A stretch of DNA of 64,000 nt from Endomychus coccineus (taxonomy: Eukaryota > Arthropoda > Insecta > Coleoptera > Endomychidae). Made by a program: the position numbers and the translations under genes. The DNA is taken from the NCBI GenBank assembly GCA_958510875.1, contig OY294068.1, positions 191,356,315 through 191,420,314 on the forward strand. The letters are read 5' to 3'. The notes beneath the pieces were generated by a model. It was not told the origin of the DNA, made no database searches, and saw only the letters and a list, made by a program, of their open reading frames with translations. Of the stretch, positions 33,300-45,081 are shown piece after piece; position 1 is the stretch's first letter, and the number at the start of each line of letters is the position of its first letter.

Positions 33300-35780
33300 T
33301 TAGTGCCTACAAATAGAGGGTATTGACTTGCTACACATTTTATGCGGTGAATATTTCAGAATATTCAATCGTGGTGTTGCTGTAGACGTTAGTCTAGGTA
33401 CTCTGAAACTGAGTTTTTGCAGAATATGTGAGTAGATAATTAGATTGTTAATTTGTTGGGAATAGTATACCTAGTGAAAATTACGATATAGCTATGCAGT
33501 TGACGCAATAATAATGGTCGAAAGTAAAGATATACCAATTTTTCAAAATAGCTCTCCAGTACCTATAATCTGACAATTTCCATCGAAAACACAAACACAG
33601 TAATAGCAAGGGATCGTTTAAAATGTAGACTAGTAAATGACTTACAATGAATAGAGTAAATAGCACAAGTGAAATATGTATTATTAAAGATCTCACAGAG
33701 TAACAGAATCCTTAAATAATAATATGAGGAAGGAAAAACACTTATCAGTAGATAGCTAAATTAGAATTTACAGGAGCGTAACATTACAAGGACGGAAATA
33801 ATGACCCAAATAATATTAGTAACAACAGAAAAGAAAATATTGGGGATAGCACAAGAAACCTTGAGAGATAGGATAAGGAGTGAAAATATCAGGAAAAACA
33901 TGGAAGGCAGATAATATACCGGAATGAGTAGGCAAGAAGAAGGGAAAAAGAATGGAAGATCCATATAGCAAGAATGACAGATAACAGAGTAGTAAAAATA
34001 GCAAGACTAGTCATCTAACGGAAGAAGTTCAATAGTGAAACCAAGGAAGATGTGGTGTGTCATTCAAGTTCGGAGTAAACAGGCTTGAAACCGATTAGGC
34101 GATACTCGTGGACGGTGGCACTCACTTTGAAATAATATGTGGTAGAAGTTATGTCTGTGTTCGTTTTGAAAAATGGTTACCACTTGTGGATATAACAGGA
34201 ACTCTGTTTACCAAAATTCATCTCACGCTCTCTCAATACAGATTCATCGGGAATAATGTATTTTGACATTCCGCCAGTTCAGAAAGATTTTTTGATTGCC
34301 GGAATAATTCATCTAATTTATTGCGCTCTTATAAAGTCAGATCTACAAACTTAATACTAATAGTAATTTTTTTCATAAATATAATATTTGTATCAGTAGT
34401 TATACGTGCAGACGCAAGGTAATGTTGACCAGAGCAGTAACGATTTTTTTTCCAAATTTGTGGGGGTACCGTGGTGAATGCGGCACTGGCAGTGACACTG
34501 TGAATATATTTATCATAAACCATTATATGATTCATTGGATATAATAAAAAACAGTGGAACTCAATATTCGTGCGTAAACAACATAAAATCTGATCAGTAG
34601 CACGGGGTACGTGTGAATTATTTGGGAAGCTTAACAGACTCACTCGATTAGGGATGATTTGTGTTGCGAGTGGACGCAAGCGGTGTGATAAGGCACGCAT
34701 ATACAAACCCGTCTCTAAGCACTCCGGCCGAGAGCAAACTCGGGGCAATATTGAATCGGTTTGTGAATTCTCCGATATGCTGGGTGTGCAAGTACTATCG
34801 GTATCTTTTGCTTCATTTAAAATTGCTATACTGAGTTGATTTCAGTTTTTTTTATCGATATATAGATTAAACAAAATTAATAAAAACTTGCTGCTATTTC
34901 ATTCTATTAATTGATTAACTGCGGTATCAATTTTCAAATGAGCTATATTTAAAATAATTCTAATTGATCGATTATGAGATGAACTAATTAACACCAATAG
35001 CGCGAACTTATTGCATGCACTGCACATCAATTGGGTGGATAGATAATAATAAAGAGTGATTGATTATCGTTTTGAAATCATCAAATAAATTAGTAAAAAT
35101 CTTTTAAACAAATTGCGAAAATCCTAGAAATTGCTCGATTAAGTTACAACTTATATGAAAAAACCCTAGGGGGGATTGTCGATTGCTGTGGATACGGGGA
35201 CTTACGGAAGAAGTCAGTTTATGCCGCTTAAGTAATCTTTGTTGTGAAGATAAGTTGTACCTGAACAATTAGAAAATCCAAACCAAATGTGAGGAAACTT
35301 TGATAAATAGGCAAACATAATTATGCATTCAATAATTCGTGGTATATGAGAACTATGCTTGGCTCTCGGGATAAACTATGGAAGAGTTCTCACTGAGAAG
35401 ACTATAAAACTACAAAAAGAATTTTGTTTGATATTTGCAAAGGGAGCACTGCAATCGCTCTTTTAAAAATTAACCTTTTGACTCAAAACAAAATTCAAAC
35501 GAAAGATGTTGATGGCTTTCACCGATGGTCCAACCATTTTGGTTAATATGGGCCGATTTGAGACCATTTTGAAAAAAAGGGACCGCGAAAAATGAGAAAA
35601 ATTTGTCAGAAGTTACTTACACTGGCATGTGCTTTAAAAATTAAATTTGATTAGCCAGAATATGGAACAACGATGAGGTATGGTTGATTACAACGTGGTA
35701 TTTGTAAATTAACGTAACTACATGTAAAAATAGAATACACGGAATCTGTTATAGGATTACGTGAAAATTTCTTCAGTTAA
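33300..35780. other. Stretch without recognised features
   Basis: AT-rich, with only short ORFs of low-complexity composition. No repeats or domains recognised. Confidence 0.5.
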
Positions 35781-35785
35781 CTATA

Positions 35786-37079
35786 GGGTTTTCCAATAGG
35801 GACGGGTAGATTTTGACAATTCATGGCAGCCATGTTATTTAGGCTGCATCTGTCAAATCTATTGTTTATTATTCAGTCACTCAAGACAAATCACCATGGC
35901 AAGTTACAGTGTCGAGCAACGCGTTCAAACGATAAAACTTTATTATCAAAATGGATGTTCTCTTGTCGCAACGATGCGCTCGTTGCGCCCATTTTATGGT
36001 TTGCATGGGTGTCCTTCCTAGTCGACTATTGAACGTCTCGTGGCCAAATTAGAGTTAACTGGTTCACTGCACAATCAGCCAACACCTGTACGTAAAAGAA
36101 ACGCAAGATCTGCCGAAAACATCGCCGCTGTCTATGAGAGTGTGCAGGAGAACCGGAGGCAGTCAATTCCGCGCCGCGCACAAGAACTCGGCCTTTCGCA
36201 GACATCAACTTGGCGAATATTGCGTCGAGACTTAGGTTTACCCCCGTACAAGATCCAACTGACCCAGGAGCTGAAGGTAAACGACCATAGACAACGCCGT
36301 GAGTTCGCTGACTGGGCTCTGGAGCAGTTGGAAGCAGACCCCGATTTCAACAAAAAAATCATCTGCTGCGACGAGGCCCATTTTTGTATGAATGGGTACG
36401 TCAACAGGCAAAATTGTCGGATTTGGGACGATGCCAATCCGCACGAGGTCCACCAAGTGGCAATGCATTCGCTGAAAGTTACTGTTTGGTGTGGATTGTG
36501 GTCCGGCGGCATTATCGGTCCGTACTTTTTTGAAAACGACGATGGCATTGCCATCACCATCAACGGAGAGTGCTACCGATCTATGTTAACCAATTTCTTT
36601 TGGCCCAAATTGGATCACATGGATGTGGACGATATATGGTTTCACCAAGGCGGCGCCACGTGCCATACAGCTTGTGCCACAATGGACATTCAGCACGAGC
36701 GATTTGAGGGCAGGGTTATCTCACGCAGAGGCGACGTGATCTGGCCACCGAGATCGTGCGATTTGACCCCGTTAATTTTTGTGGGGTTTCCTTAAGTCGC
36801 AGGTCTATGCTAATATGCCGCAAATGACCAGTGCACTCAAAGTCAACATAACCCGTGCCATTGCTCAAATTCAACCTGATCTATGCGCCAGAGTCGTCGA
36901 AAATTGGACCTCTCGAATGCGGGCCACCCACCGAAGCCGCGGCGGCCATTTAAACTATGTAATATATCACACATAATGTCATTAATAGGCCTTTCAAATA
37001 AAACAAAAAATTCGTTGATATCTCACACACAACTTGTTTTATTCAGTTTTAACATCTACCCGGCCTTAATGGAAAACCC
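35786..37079 (+). mobile_element. Tc1/mariner DD41D transposon, recently inactivated
   Basis: TIRs: GGGTTTTCCAATAGGGACGG, then GTAGAT at left; right end inverted GGGTTTTCCATTAAGGCCGG, then GTAGAT. TA flanks both ends (35784-35785, 37080-37081, within TATA). It carries one nearly full-length transposase reading with three lesions. At 1.29 kb this is the size expected for the superfamily. Confidence 0.93.
35896..36976 (+). pseudogene. DD41D transposase with nonsense, missense and frameshift lesions
   Basis: Begins MASYSVEQRVQTIKLYYQ. An in-frame TAG at 36019-36021 interrupts the N-terminal DNA-binding domain, which then resumes (STIERLVAKLELTGSL). HTH and linker: RRAQELGLSQTSTWRILRRD. Catalytic blocks: CCDEAHFCMNGYVNRQN (first D kept), FHQGGATCHTA (second D is G), WPPRSCDLTPL followed by a frameshift near 36770 that disrupts LDFFLWG, then FLKSQVYANMPQ in the other frame to the end at RGGHLNYVIYHT. 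The second and third catalytic positions are 41 apart. Otherwise well preserved. Confidence 0.95.
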
Positions 37080-37214
37080 TATATATGTAGTAAGAAAGTA
37101 TTTTAACCACCGACGATTGGTAAGCTCGTCCTTGTACCCAAACAGCAAATCTTTAGAAACAGTTTTTAGTAGTTCAGTTGGTGGGTGTTTCATGTATATA
37201 GATAGATATAGCTT

Positions 37215-37680
37215 ATGATCGGAAGTATGTCCCATTGAAGATATCACTGCCGAAACTATTGCGAAAACTTTTTATACTGCATGGATCGCTAGGTTTGAAA
37301 ATCCTTTACGAATAACCACGGATCAAGACTGACAGTTTGAGTCGAATCTTTTTAAATAGTTTTTAAAACTATCGGGAACCCACCACTGAGCTACTCCATA
37401 TCATCCATGTGTTAACGGCATGATATAAAGATTCCATTGAACTTTGAAAGTAGCTATCAAATGTCAAGCATCAGAAAATTGGATAGAAGTATCACAAACG
37501 GTATTGCTGGGGTTGAGAACGAATCTAATGGAAGATTTAGAAGCCTCCAGTGCTGAATCGATGTAAAGTTCAACTTTAAGAGTCCCAGGAGGCATGATGA
37601 TAAAAAAATCAGAGCATACAAATTCCCAAGAGTTGGTATCGTGAACTCTTTGAAACCTAGAAATGCATCTGATCACAGCC
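37215..37680 (+). pseudogene. Ty3/gypsy-type integrase relic
   Basis: From 37245 the plus strand reads EDITAETIAKTFYTAWIARF, NPLRITTDQD, stop, QFESNLF. After shifts come a YHP block with NGM, then NWIEVSQTVLLGLRTNL and EDLEASSAES. These match the retroviral-type integrase core of Ty3/gypsy elements (DITAETVA, RITTDQGxQF, YHPxxNGMVERFH, LGIRTxxKEDL). LTRs and other pol domains were not recognised. Directly abuts the DD41D element. Confidence 0.85.
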
Positions 37681-38930
37681 AAAAAAATATTTTTATTTTG
37701 AAAGAGTTGAAATTGAAAGAGTTGAAAATTTGTTCCCAGGTTTTTGATTCAGTAAAAAACCCTGGAATATCCCTTTAGTGGAGGACCTCATCCAGTCATA
37801 AGCAGAACAATGAAATATTTCACATTGCTAGTAAATGGAAAACAGAAAAATAAGTAGGTATTATTATTCAATTGTACTACATTTAACAAGATTCAAATAT
37901 TGCATTCCGAGATAAGTATATGTTTGAATATGCATCAAGTATTCAAAGGGTAGGTAAAGAATGCATTTCACACACATACCATCTGCAACCTACTAGCCAA
38001 AGTCATGAAATCCAGCTCAATAGGCAGATCGAGTATATGTCCCAATGCTGTGCTCAGCGACCAATCATATTCGGTCAAACGAATTCGTTTTTAAGAATAT
38101 ATGCATACGATACAATCTATAATGAGTGATGAGAGAAGGTGCGCATCGAGGCACCGTCTTCACCATAACACTGTGCGAAATAGGAAAGATAGCAGGATAG
38201 CAAATAGGTAGCTAACGATACCATTACGAAAAAGGTGTTTATAAAACTTTTATTGTTGTAAAAAATGATTGACTCACACTGAAGATGTTCTATAACACTA
38301 TAAAAAGAAACAGTCATTTCTTATTCACTAAATATACTGTTATAGTACTGAGGAAGTTTTAGCTACCAAGTAGCCATCATCGGAGTAAACAAAGATGGAT
38401 CAAATCAAAGAAAGTAGGGACTCTACAGAAATAGACGATCCTTTCGATGTGCCTTTCATAAAGTTTTATGCCATGTTTAAAAAGCAGTTAGGTGTATAAA
38501 TTGATGCTTAAAGCGAAATATATTCAACGAAATAATGAGGAAAGTTTATTTGATTAGAAATGACTTGAATTTATGCTATTTTCCTTTTAATAATCAGTGC
38601 TAACGCTATAATTTGCAATGAATCAACTTGAATTATTATTGAACAGCGTCAGTGTTTCTGGAGATGGCATTCGAGCATAAACTTTGTTAACAAGGTTATA
38701 CAACGGCTAATGCCGTTTCATTTGACAGTAATTTTGTTTATCGGCGATTCCCCTTTCTTCTTTCTAATTTAATCCCCGTTCATTAATTCGATTTGTACAC
38801 ATTACCCGATGCAATTGCACTCCAACGACCTCCCTTCCTATCGATTGTACTGCCGTTGTGTCACCAGTTAAGTGCTCTTTCATATTTAATTCGTCTGGAC
38901 TGAAGCAACCGAATTTTGAAAGTCTAGATA
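37681..38930. other. Stretch with only a degenerate hammerhead-like segment
   Basis: On minus, 38355-38395 reads GTTTACTC, CGATGA, TGGCTAC TTG GTAGC, TAAAAC. This is a mutated version of the hammerhead-like core at 62980-63006. Nothing else recognised. Confidence 0.5.
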
Positions 38931-40376
38931 TAGTCGAGGAAATAAAGCATTGAACCTGGGAAAGTTGGCGCAGTTGGATGGATTGAGATGCGGTTTTCTG
39001 CATTCGATTCAGAAAGTGATTTAGAAACTTTCTCCGGTATTTTTGTTTGCGGAAAAAATTTGTTGCATTTCTACAGCCAAAAAATGCATTTTTCTAAGTG
39101 CACTTTTTGAGGTGAATAAAAAAACGAACTCGAATTGGTTTCTCGGCGGTTTTTGGGGTCGCTGAACACGAATATGATATTTAAAAAAACCCTGAGGTCT
39201 CCTTTCCCCTTGGATCTCCCCGGGGGTATACTAGCGTCCTGAGGTCCTGGATATCGACGAAATTACTGAAAAAATTATTTTTAATGTTTGTCAACTGTTC
39301 GAAAGGTGATATGAAGGTTGCTAGTGATGATAACGACATGAAAAAACTCTTCTGCAATACCTGGTGTACCCTGCGTCCGGATAATGACGTCATCTTCTAG
39401 GAATTTGCTAATTTTTCTTCATAAAAGGTAACAAATTCTAGCTCTCGGGGGTTTTTAAAGTCGCCGATCACGACTGTGACACTCACAATGTTCTGCAAAT
39501 TACCTGGGGGTATTTCCGGGACACTCGAGCCCTGTGTATCCACGTCATCTTCTAGGAATTTCTTTATTTTTTTAAATTAAATGTAATAAATTCTAGCTCT
39601 CGGGGGTTTTCAAAGTTGCCGATCACGACTATGCGTGAAAACTATGAGGGTCACAGTCGTGATCAGCAACTTTGAAAACCCCCGAGAGCTAGAATTTATT
39701 ACATTTAATTTAAAAAAAAAACAAGAAATTCCTAGAAGATGACGTGGATACACAGGGTTCGAGTGTCCCGGAAATACCCCCAGGTAATTTGCAGAACATT
39801 GCGAGTGTCACAGTCGTGATTAGCGACTTTGAAAGCCCCGAGAGCTAGAATTTATTACATTTTATGAAGAAAAATTGGCAAATTCCTAGAAGATGACGTC
39901 GTTACCCGGACGCAGGGTACACCAGGTATTGCAGAAGAGTTTTTTCATGTCTTTATCATCACTAGCAACCTTCATATCACCTTTCGAACAGTTGACAAAC
40001 ATTAAAAATAATTTTTTCATTAATTTCACGATATCCAGGACGTCAGGACGCTAGTATACCACCGGGGAGGTCCAAGGAGAAAGGGGACCTCAGGGAATTT
40101 TTTAAATATCATATTCGTGTTCATCGACCCCAAAAACCCCCGAGAAACCAATTCGAGTCCGTTTTTTTATTCACCTCAAAAAGTGCACTTATAAAAATGC
40201 ATTTTTTGGCTGTAGAAATGCAAAAAATTTTTTCAATTTTTTCCGCAAAACAAAAAATACCGGACAAAGTTTCTAAATCACTTTCTGAATCGAATGCAGA
40301 AAACCGCATCTCAATCCATCCAACTGCGCCAACTTTCCCAGATTTGGCCTATTTTAGTGCTTTATTTCCTCGACTA
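38931..40376. mobile_element. Foldback element D (palindromic, 1.45 kb)
   Basis: Two highly similar inverted halves around 39654. Ends TAGTCGAGGAAATAAAGCAT and its inverse; ATA flanks both sides (38928-38930, 40377-40379). Outer arms share the sequence of element C (GAGATGCGGTTTTCTGCATT, TTTCTACAG, ATGCATTTTT). Inner arms hold tandem modules with CTAGCTCTCGGGGGTTTT, GTCGCCGATCACGACTGTGA, GTAATTTGCAGAACATT-type segments. The core GGTCGCTGAACACGAATATG occurs near both outer arms. Arm identity is higher than in C, suggesting a younger copy. Non-coding. Confidence 0.92.
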
Positions 40377-40379
40377 ATA

Positions 40380-41297
40380 TCAATATTGTTTATGTTACAA
40401 AATATCTTGAGAATGTAGTGGCATAGAGAGTGTTGCTGGCACTATTTTTTTATGTATTGTTGCATACTACAGTTGCACATTTCAAAAATTATTTTTTATT
40501 TCATTTGCTGTAAGTACTTAATGATTTTTTGTGTGATTACGAGTCCAAACATTATTTTCTTGCTCTTAGACAAAAATTCCAGCTTCGCAAATGTCATAAA
40601 TTGTATTGCAAGAGACATCACGTTCAATGCTCTCCATCGAAATAATTAAAATGGTTTAGAACACATTAACAAATTTTGTTAATCGTAAATTATATTTCAG
40701 TAGGCTCATGCAGGTATTAAAAGGATCGGTGGCAAACAGTTCCCATAGCAAGAACATAAGTTTATTGGGCACCCGATCTGCGAGTGGAATGCAAAATTTT
40801 ATACTCTTTACGTTGTAAACGTCAATTAGCATTTAAGTTGGTTGAAAGATAAAAACATTTCGAGAAATGGCACTGCGTATATTTCACTATAAACAACCCG
40901 CCAATTAAATTTAATTTCATTATACCAGTTTTCCACTATCATTGCCTTTTATTTATACCATTTAAACCTAACTGGAATAACATAAAAATAAAGTAAACTT
41001 AAAATTTATTTATATTACATAAAACGAACGTTAAACGGGATGCGTTATTTTTCATTCGGTCAATATTTTCTCTGCATGCAGTATTTGGATTGAATTTACG
41101 ATTCCATCATTCCACGGGAATTTGCATAAATTATATTAGCAATCGTTTTCGCGCTTACGCATGATATACATATTGAAATTTGTCATACGTCTTACTGACC
41201 CTGGTTTTATCAAAATCGCTTTCTTTTATTCATGCAGTCAAGTCGACATAGATTTTTACGTTTTACTGTTTGAGAGATATTTTACGATGATACGATA
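40380..41297. other. Stretch without recognised features
   Basis: AT-rich sequence; short ORFs only. Confidence 0.5.
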
Positions 41298-41299
41298 TA

Positions 41300-42712
41300 C
41301 CGGGATATCAAAAATTATCTTGGTCAAGGGTGGTTGAGGAATGTAAAACGTGTGTCTTACTTCAAATTTTTGAATATGTTTTGTTGTGTCAGAATCTGTA
41401 AAGTCATTGTGCTGAAATTATCTAATCCAGTTTTTGAATCATGCCTCTTACCACACAGCACAAAATTTTCATGATTGAAGTATATTTTCGAACGGGTGCG
41501 CTAGTTAATGGAAATTGGCAATACAGTCAACGTGTTTGGACAATTTTCGAGAGCACTTCCCAAACGTGGCAATATTACCGGACAATTTTTATGCGTGCCT
41601 TACAAATTGTGTTGAAGTGTTTCGCGAAACTGGTTGTGTGACTCATAAAAAAGGTGCTGGTAGACCAAGAACTCGTACAGAAGAAGTTGTCAATGACGTT
41701 CGTCAACGTATGGAAGAGGAGCCTGCAAAACCTTTGAAACGTCTTTCTCAGGAAATTGGACTTTCTTATGGAACATGTCAGAAGATTTTAAAGAAAGACT
41801 TGAACATGCATCCATATAAGATGCAAGCACATCAAGCTCTTCTGCCCGCAGACCACCCCAGACGTCTTGCTTACTGCCATTGGTTTGTCAATAATTTAAC
41901 GAATGACGATCTTCCCGACTTAACTTTTTTTTCTGACGAAGCGTGGTTCCACCTTTCGGGATACGTCAATTCTCAAAATATGCGAATGTGGAGCAATGAT
42001 AACCCTCATGTTTCTACTGAATCGCCACTACATGCTCAAAAAATCGGTGTTTGGATGGCAGTTTCTCGCAGAAGAATAATTGGGCCAATTTTTTTCGATT
42101 TCACCGTCAACGCAGAAAGGTATAGATACAACTTTTTGGCTGAATTTGTGCAACAGTTAAACGATGATGAACTTCGGTACGGTTATTCCCAGCATGACGG
42201 TCCATCAGCACATACTACACGAGAAAATATTGCTTTTCTCCGCGAGTTTTTTGATGACCGGCTGATAAGTTTGCAAACAGAAGTTGAGTTTCCACCGAGA
42301 TCGCCTTGTTTGACAATTATGGACTATTTTATATTTCCTTACTTAAAAAACAAGATTTTCGCAACTCCAGTAAATAATTTGCAAGAACTTCAACAAAGAA
42401 TAGTTCAGCAATGTGCAACCATAACGCCAGAAATGCTGCAAAACGGTTTTCGCAGCATGAGGATGCGCGTCAACTTGTGCATCGAACAAAACGGGGGACA
42501 TTTCCAACAATTACTGTAATTTAATTTTTCTAAAACCGTTATTTCATAATTTGTAGTTCATTATTGTTTTACAACTGAAATAAATAGGTATGAAATTTGT
42601 AGGTTATTGATGATGTCAGTGTGACAGTGACATAATTATTTCAAACGTAAAGTAAGACACACGTTTTAGATTCCACAACCACCCTTGACCAAGATAATTT
42701 TTGATATCCCGG
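41300..42712 (+). mobile_element. Tc1/mariner DD41D transposon, master copy type of the MITEs at 3.1 and 62.1 kb
   Basis: TIR CCGGGATATCAAAAATTATC and following about 65 bp (GTCAAGGGTGGTTG, ACGTGTGTCTTACTT), inverted at the right end; TA on both sides (41298-41299, 42713-42714), itself inside a TACGATACGATA context. 1.41 kb. Carries a transposase with a single frameshift near its start. The ends past the first 65 bp differ between left and right, which allows the MITE ends to be traced to the right end. Confidence 0.95.
41441..42519 (+). pseudogene. DD41D transposase with one frameshift
   Basis: Starts MPLTTQHKIFMIEVYFRTGA. A shift near 41515-41530 moves the reading to the long frame (41515-42519), which continues FREHFPNVAILPDNFYACL. 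DNA-binding section: KRLSQEIGLSYGTCQKILKK. Catalytic blocks: FFSDEAWFHLSGYVNSQN (first D), SQHDGPSAHTT (second D), PPRSPCLTIMDYFIFPYLK (third D, 41 residues after the second; the nearly invariant SPD has become SPC). C-terminal CIEQNGGHFQQ precedes the stop. Apart from the frameshift and the SPC change it looks intact. Confidence 0.95.
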
Positions 42713-42714
42713 TA

Positions 42715-44137
42715 CGATACGATATTCAGAAACGGTATTTTCATGTGGTCTTGATATAGATTTAGGTGCCATTACCGTTGATCCATTTTTTACCCTCAAA
42801 ACAATTATACCGGGCGAATGTTTGGAATAAAATTTATATTTTTTTAACAGGCGACTTAAAAAAAACGCTGAATCACTTGAATTGAAGTTAAATATTACAC
42901 ATTTTCTGGCAATAAAATAAAATATTTTCTTTCAACCCTTTAGCTGCGGGATACTCAAACTTTTTTTTTCAAATGGAAACATGTCATGTGTGGGTTCGTT
43001 GAAAAGCTCGTGAAAAATGGGATCTAACGATACTATTATTTATTATGAAAAACATTAATTCTTCTAAAAGTAACACACTTGGAAATCCTATAACATTAAT
43101 GCTGTGTACAAATAATTTAACGAAGGAAATTGGCAAATGTCCTCCAAACTCTACTTGGCATGCTCACTGGCGATGGTAAAATCCTTCGACGGAATTCCGA
43201 ATGATTTAAGCTGGTATATTATTTGATTCCATTCAAATCTTCAATATACGAAATAGAAAAGTCCCAAGAGCCCCCACAAGAACAGTTACCTTGTTAATTA
43301 ATCAACATCCAGATCGAATACGTTCAGTAAGGTAATAACCAATTAACATTTTTACTGAAAGAAATTAAATACATACAAATTACCGTGAGTAATGTGATAA
43401 AATGCAAACAGTGGATGGAATTATTATTTTATATTTCATAAGAAACAATAACGAGTTGAAAGCCACATCATCAATCAGCTCTTTCTCTCTCAGCAACGAA
43501 TATACTCTGGACAAGTGTCATCGTTGATCTGGCTGAACGGATGGCAACCAGCGTAAGGTAAACCGCATGTTGAACCCTGATATATGATATCTTCTTGCTA
43601 TCTTCTCATCTGGGTAACGTAATTAAAATGGACAGGCAACTCCAGCTTGTTTATTTATTACCTGGCCCATGGCATGGACTAACCATTATACACATCCCGT
43701 ATAAACAACTAGCTATTTATTGATTTTATTTTATCTCGGATGACACTTGCAAATGAATATCGATATAAAAATGTGTCTGTCGCATTATGTTCGCAGTACA
43801 ATACAAGAAAAAAATCTTTCAATTGTCAAGGTGACATATGGAGGTGTTATGCTGTTTGCGACCATCATAATTGATGAGGATTCACTGGATTCTTTCCAAA
43901 AATGTAATATTTGGAAATGGACTATTGGCGATGTAAGAAATTACCCTTTGCCCTTACGTATATGGTCGAATACAAAGGGAAGTGTTGGCTTTGGCTAACT
44001 TGCATGGATATTTTGAAATATGTTTCAAAGTTATTGATGAAGAGTCTTGTTGGAAATTCATCAAATCACGAGGAAGATATTCTTCTGACATGAACAATTT
44101 AATCCTGGAGATTGGAATGTTTGGAAATTTCCGGGGA
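42715..44137. other. Stretch without recognised features
   Basis: No recognised genes. An 83-codon plus ORF at 43747 has no family resemblance. Confidence 0.5.
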
Positions 44138-45081
44138 TGACTGGAGGTTAACCCTTTCCAAGTTCCGGTTACTTGAGAAGCATGCCATTCTTATACACTT
44201 TCACCATGTGCCATCATTTGGTATCGTGTCCGTTTATCAGGCCAACCAGTTAAAATTGAACCCAAAATGGACTGCAAGTTAACCCCCCAAACCTGGTGGG
44301 AAATGTTCATTGGTATTGGCAATTGTTAACATACCCTATGCCATCAAAAGTTATCGGTCCAGTTCCAAGTAATTGGCCATTATTTGGACCAAAAATGTTT
44401 CTTTTTTTCATTTTGTGGATAAAACTTGCGGGTTACAAGGTAACATGATGGCACCATGTTAAATAACTTTATTGGAGGTCAAATAAAGATTTAAAATTAT
44501 TGCCATCACTCCTTGCTTATTTCAACCCCCCAAAACCCTCTAAAACCACCCCCCAAAAAAATATGAATCATATAATAATATGACCAATTTTATGATAAAT
44601 TAGTCAATTATTGAGACTCTGGCTGGGTTTAAAATCGAAACGGCTCTTTTTTATTTATTTTTTTCATTCTGCCGTATGATTTTATGGAGTTTTGAGGGGT
44701 TGAAATAGGCAAGGAGTGATGGCAATAATTTTAAATCTTTATTTGACCTCCAATAAAGTTATCGAACATGGTGCCATCATGTTACCTTGTAACCCGCAAG
44801 TTTTATCCACAAAAGGAAAAAAAGAAATATTTTTGTTCCAAATAATGGCCAATTACTCGGAAATGGATCGATATCTTTTGATGGCATAGGGTATGTTAAC
44901 AATTGCCAACACCAATGAACATTTTCCACCAGGTTTGGGGAGGTTAACATGCAGTCCATTTTTGGTTCAATATTAACTGGTCGGCCTGACGGACAAGGTA
45001 AAAAATGATGGCACATGGTGGAAGTATATAAGATTGGCATGCTTTTCAAGTTGAACTTGAAAAGGGTTAACCTCCAGTCAA
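44138..45081. mobile_element. Foldback element G (palindromic, 0.94 kb)
   Basis: Ends TGACTGGAGGTTAACCCTTT and its inverse (…AACCTCCAGTCA). The halves match along their whole length. Examples are AAGGAGTGATGGCAATAATT at 44700-44740 against the inverse near 44500, and GTTAACATACCCTATGCCAT at 44327 against the inverse near 44890. Centre near 44610. It lacks the GGTCGCTGATCACGA core of elements A-E. Non-coding. Confidence 0.88.

Noticed and set aside
34329..34748. Minus ORF of 139 codons
   Set aside because: Composition and sequence show no domain; no homologous feature recognised.
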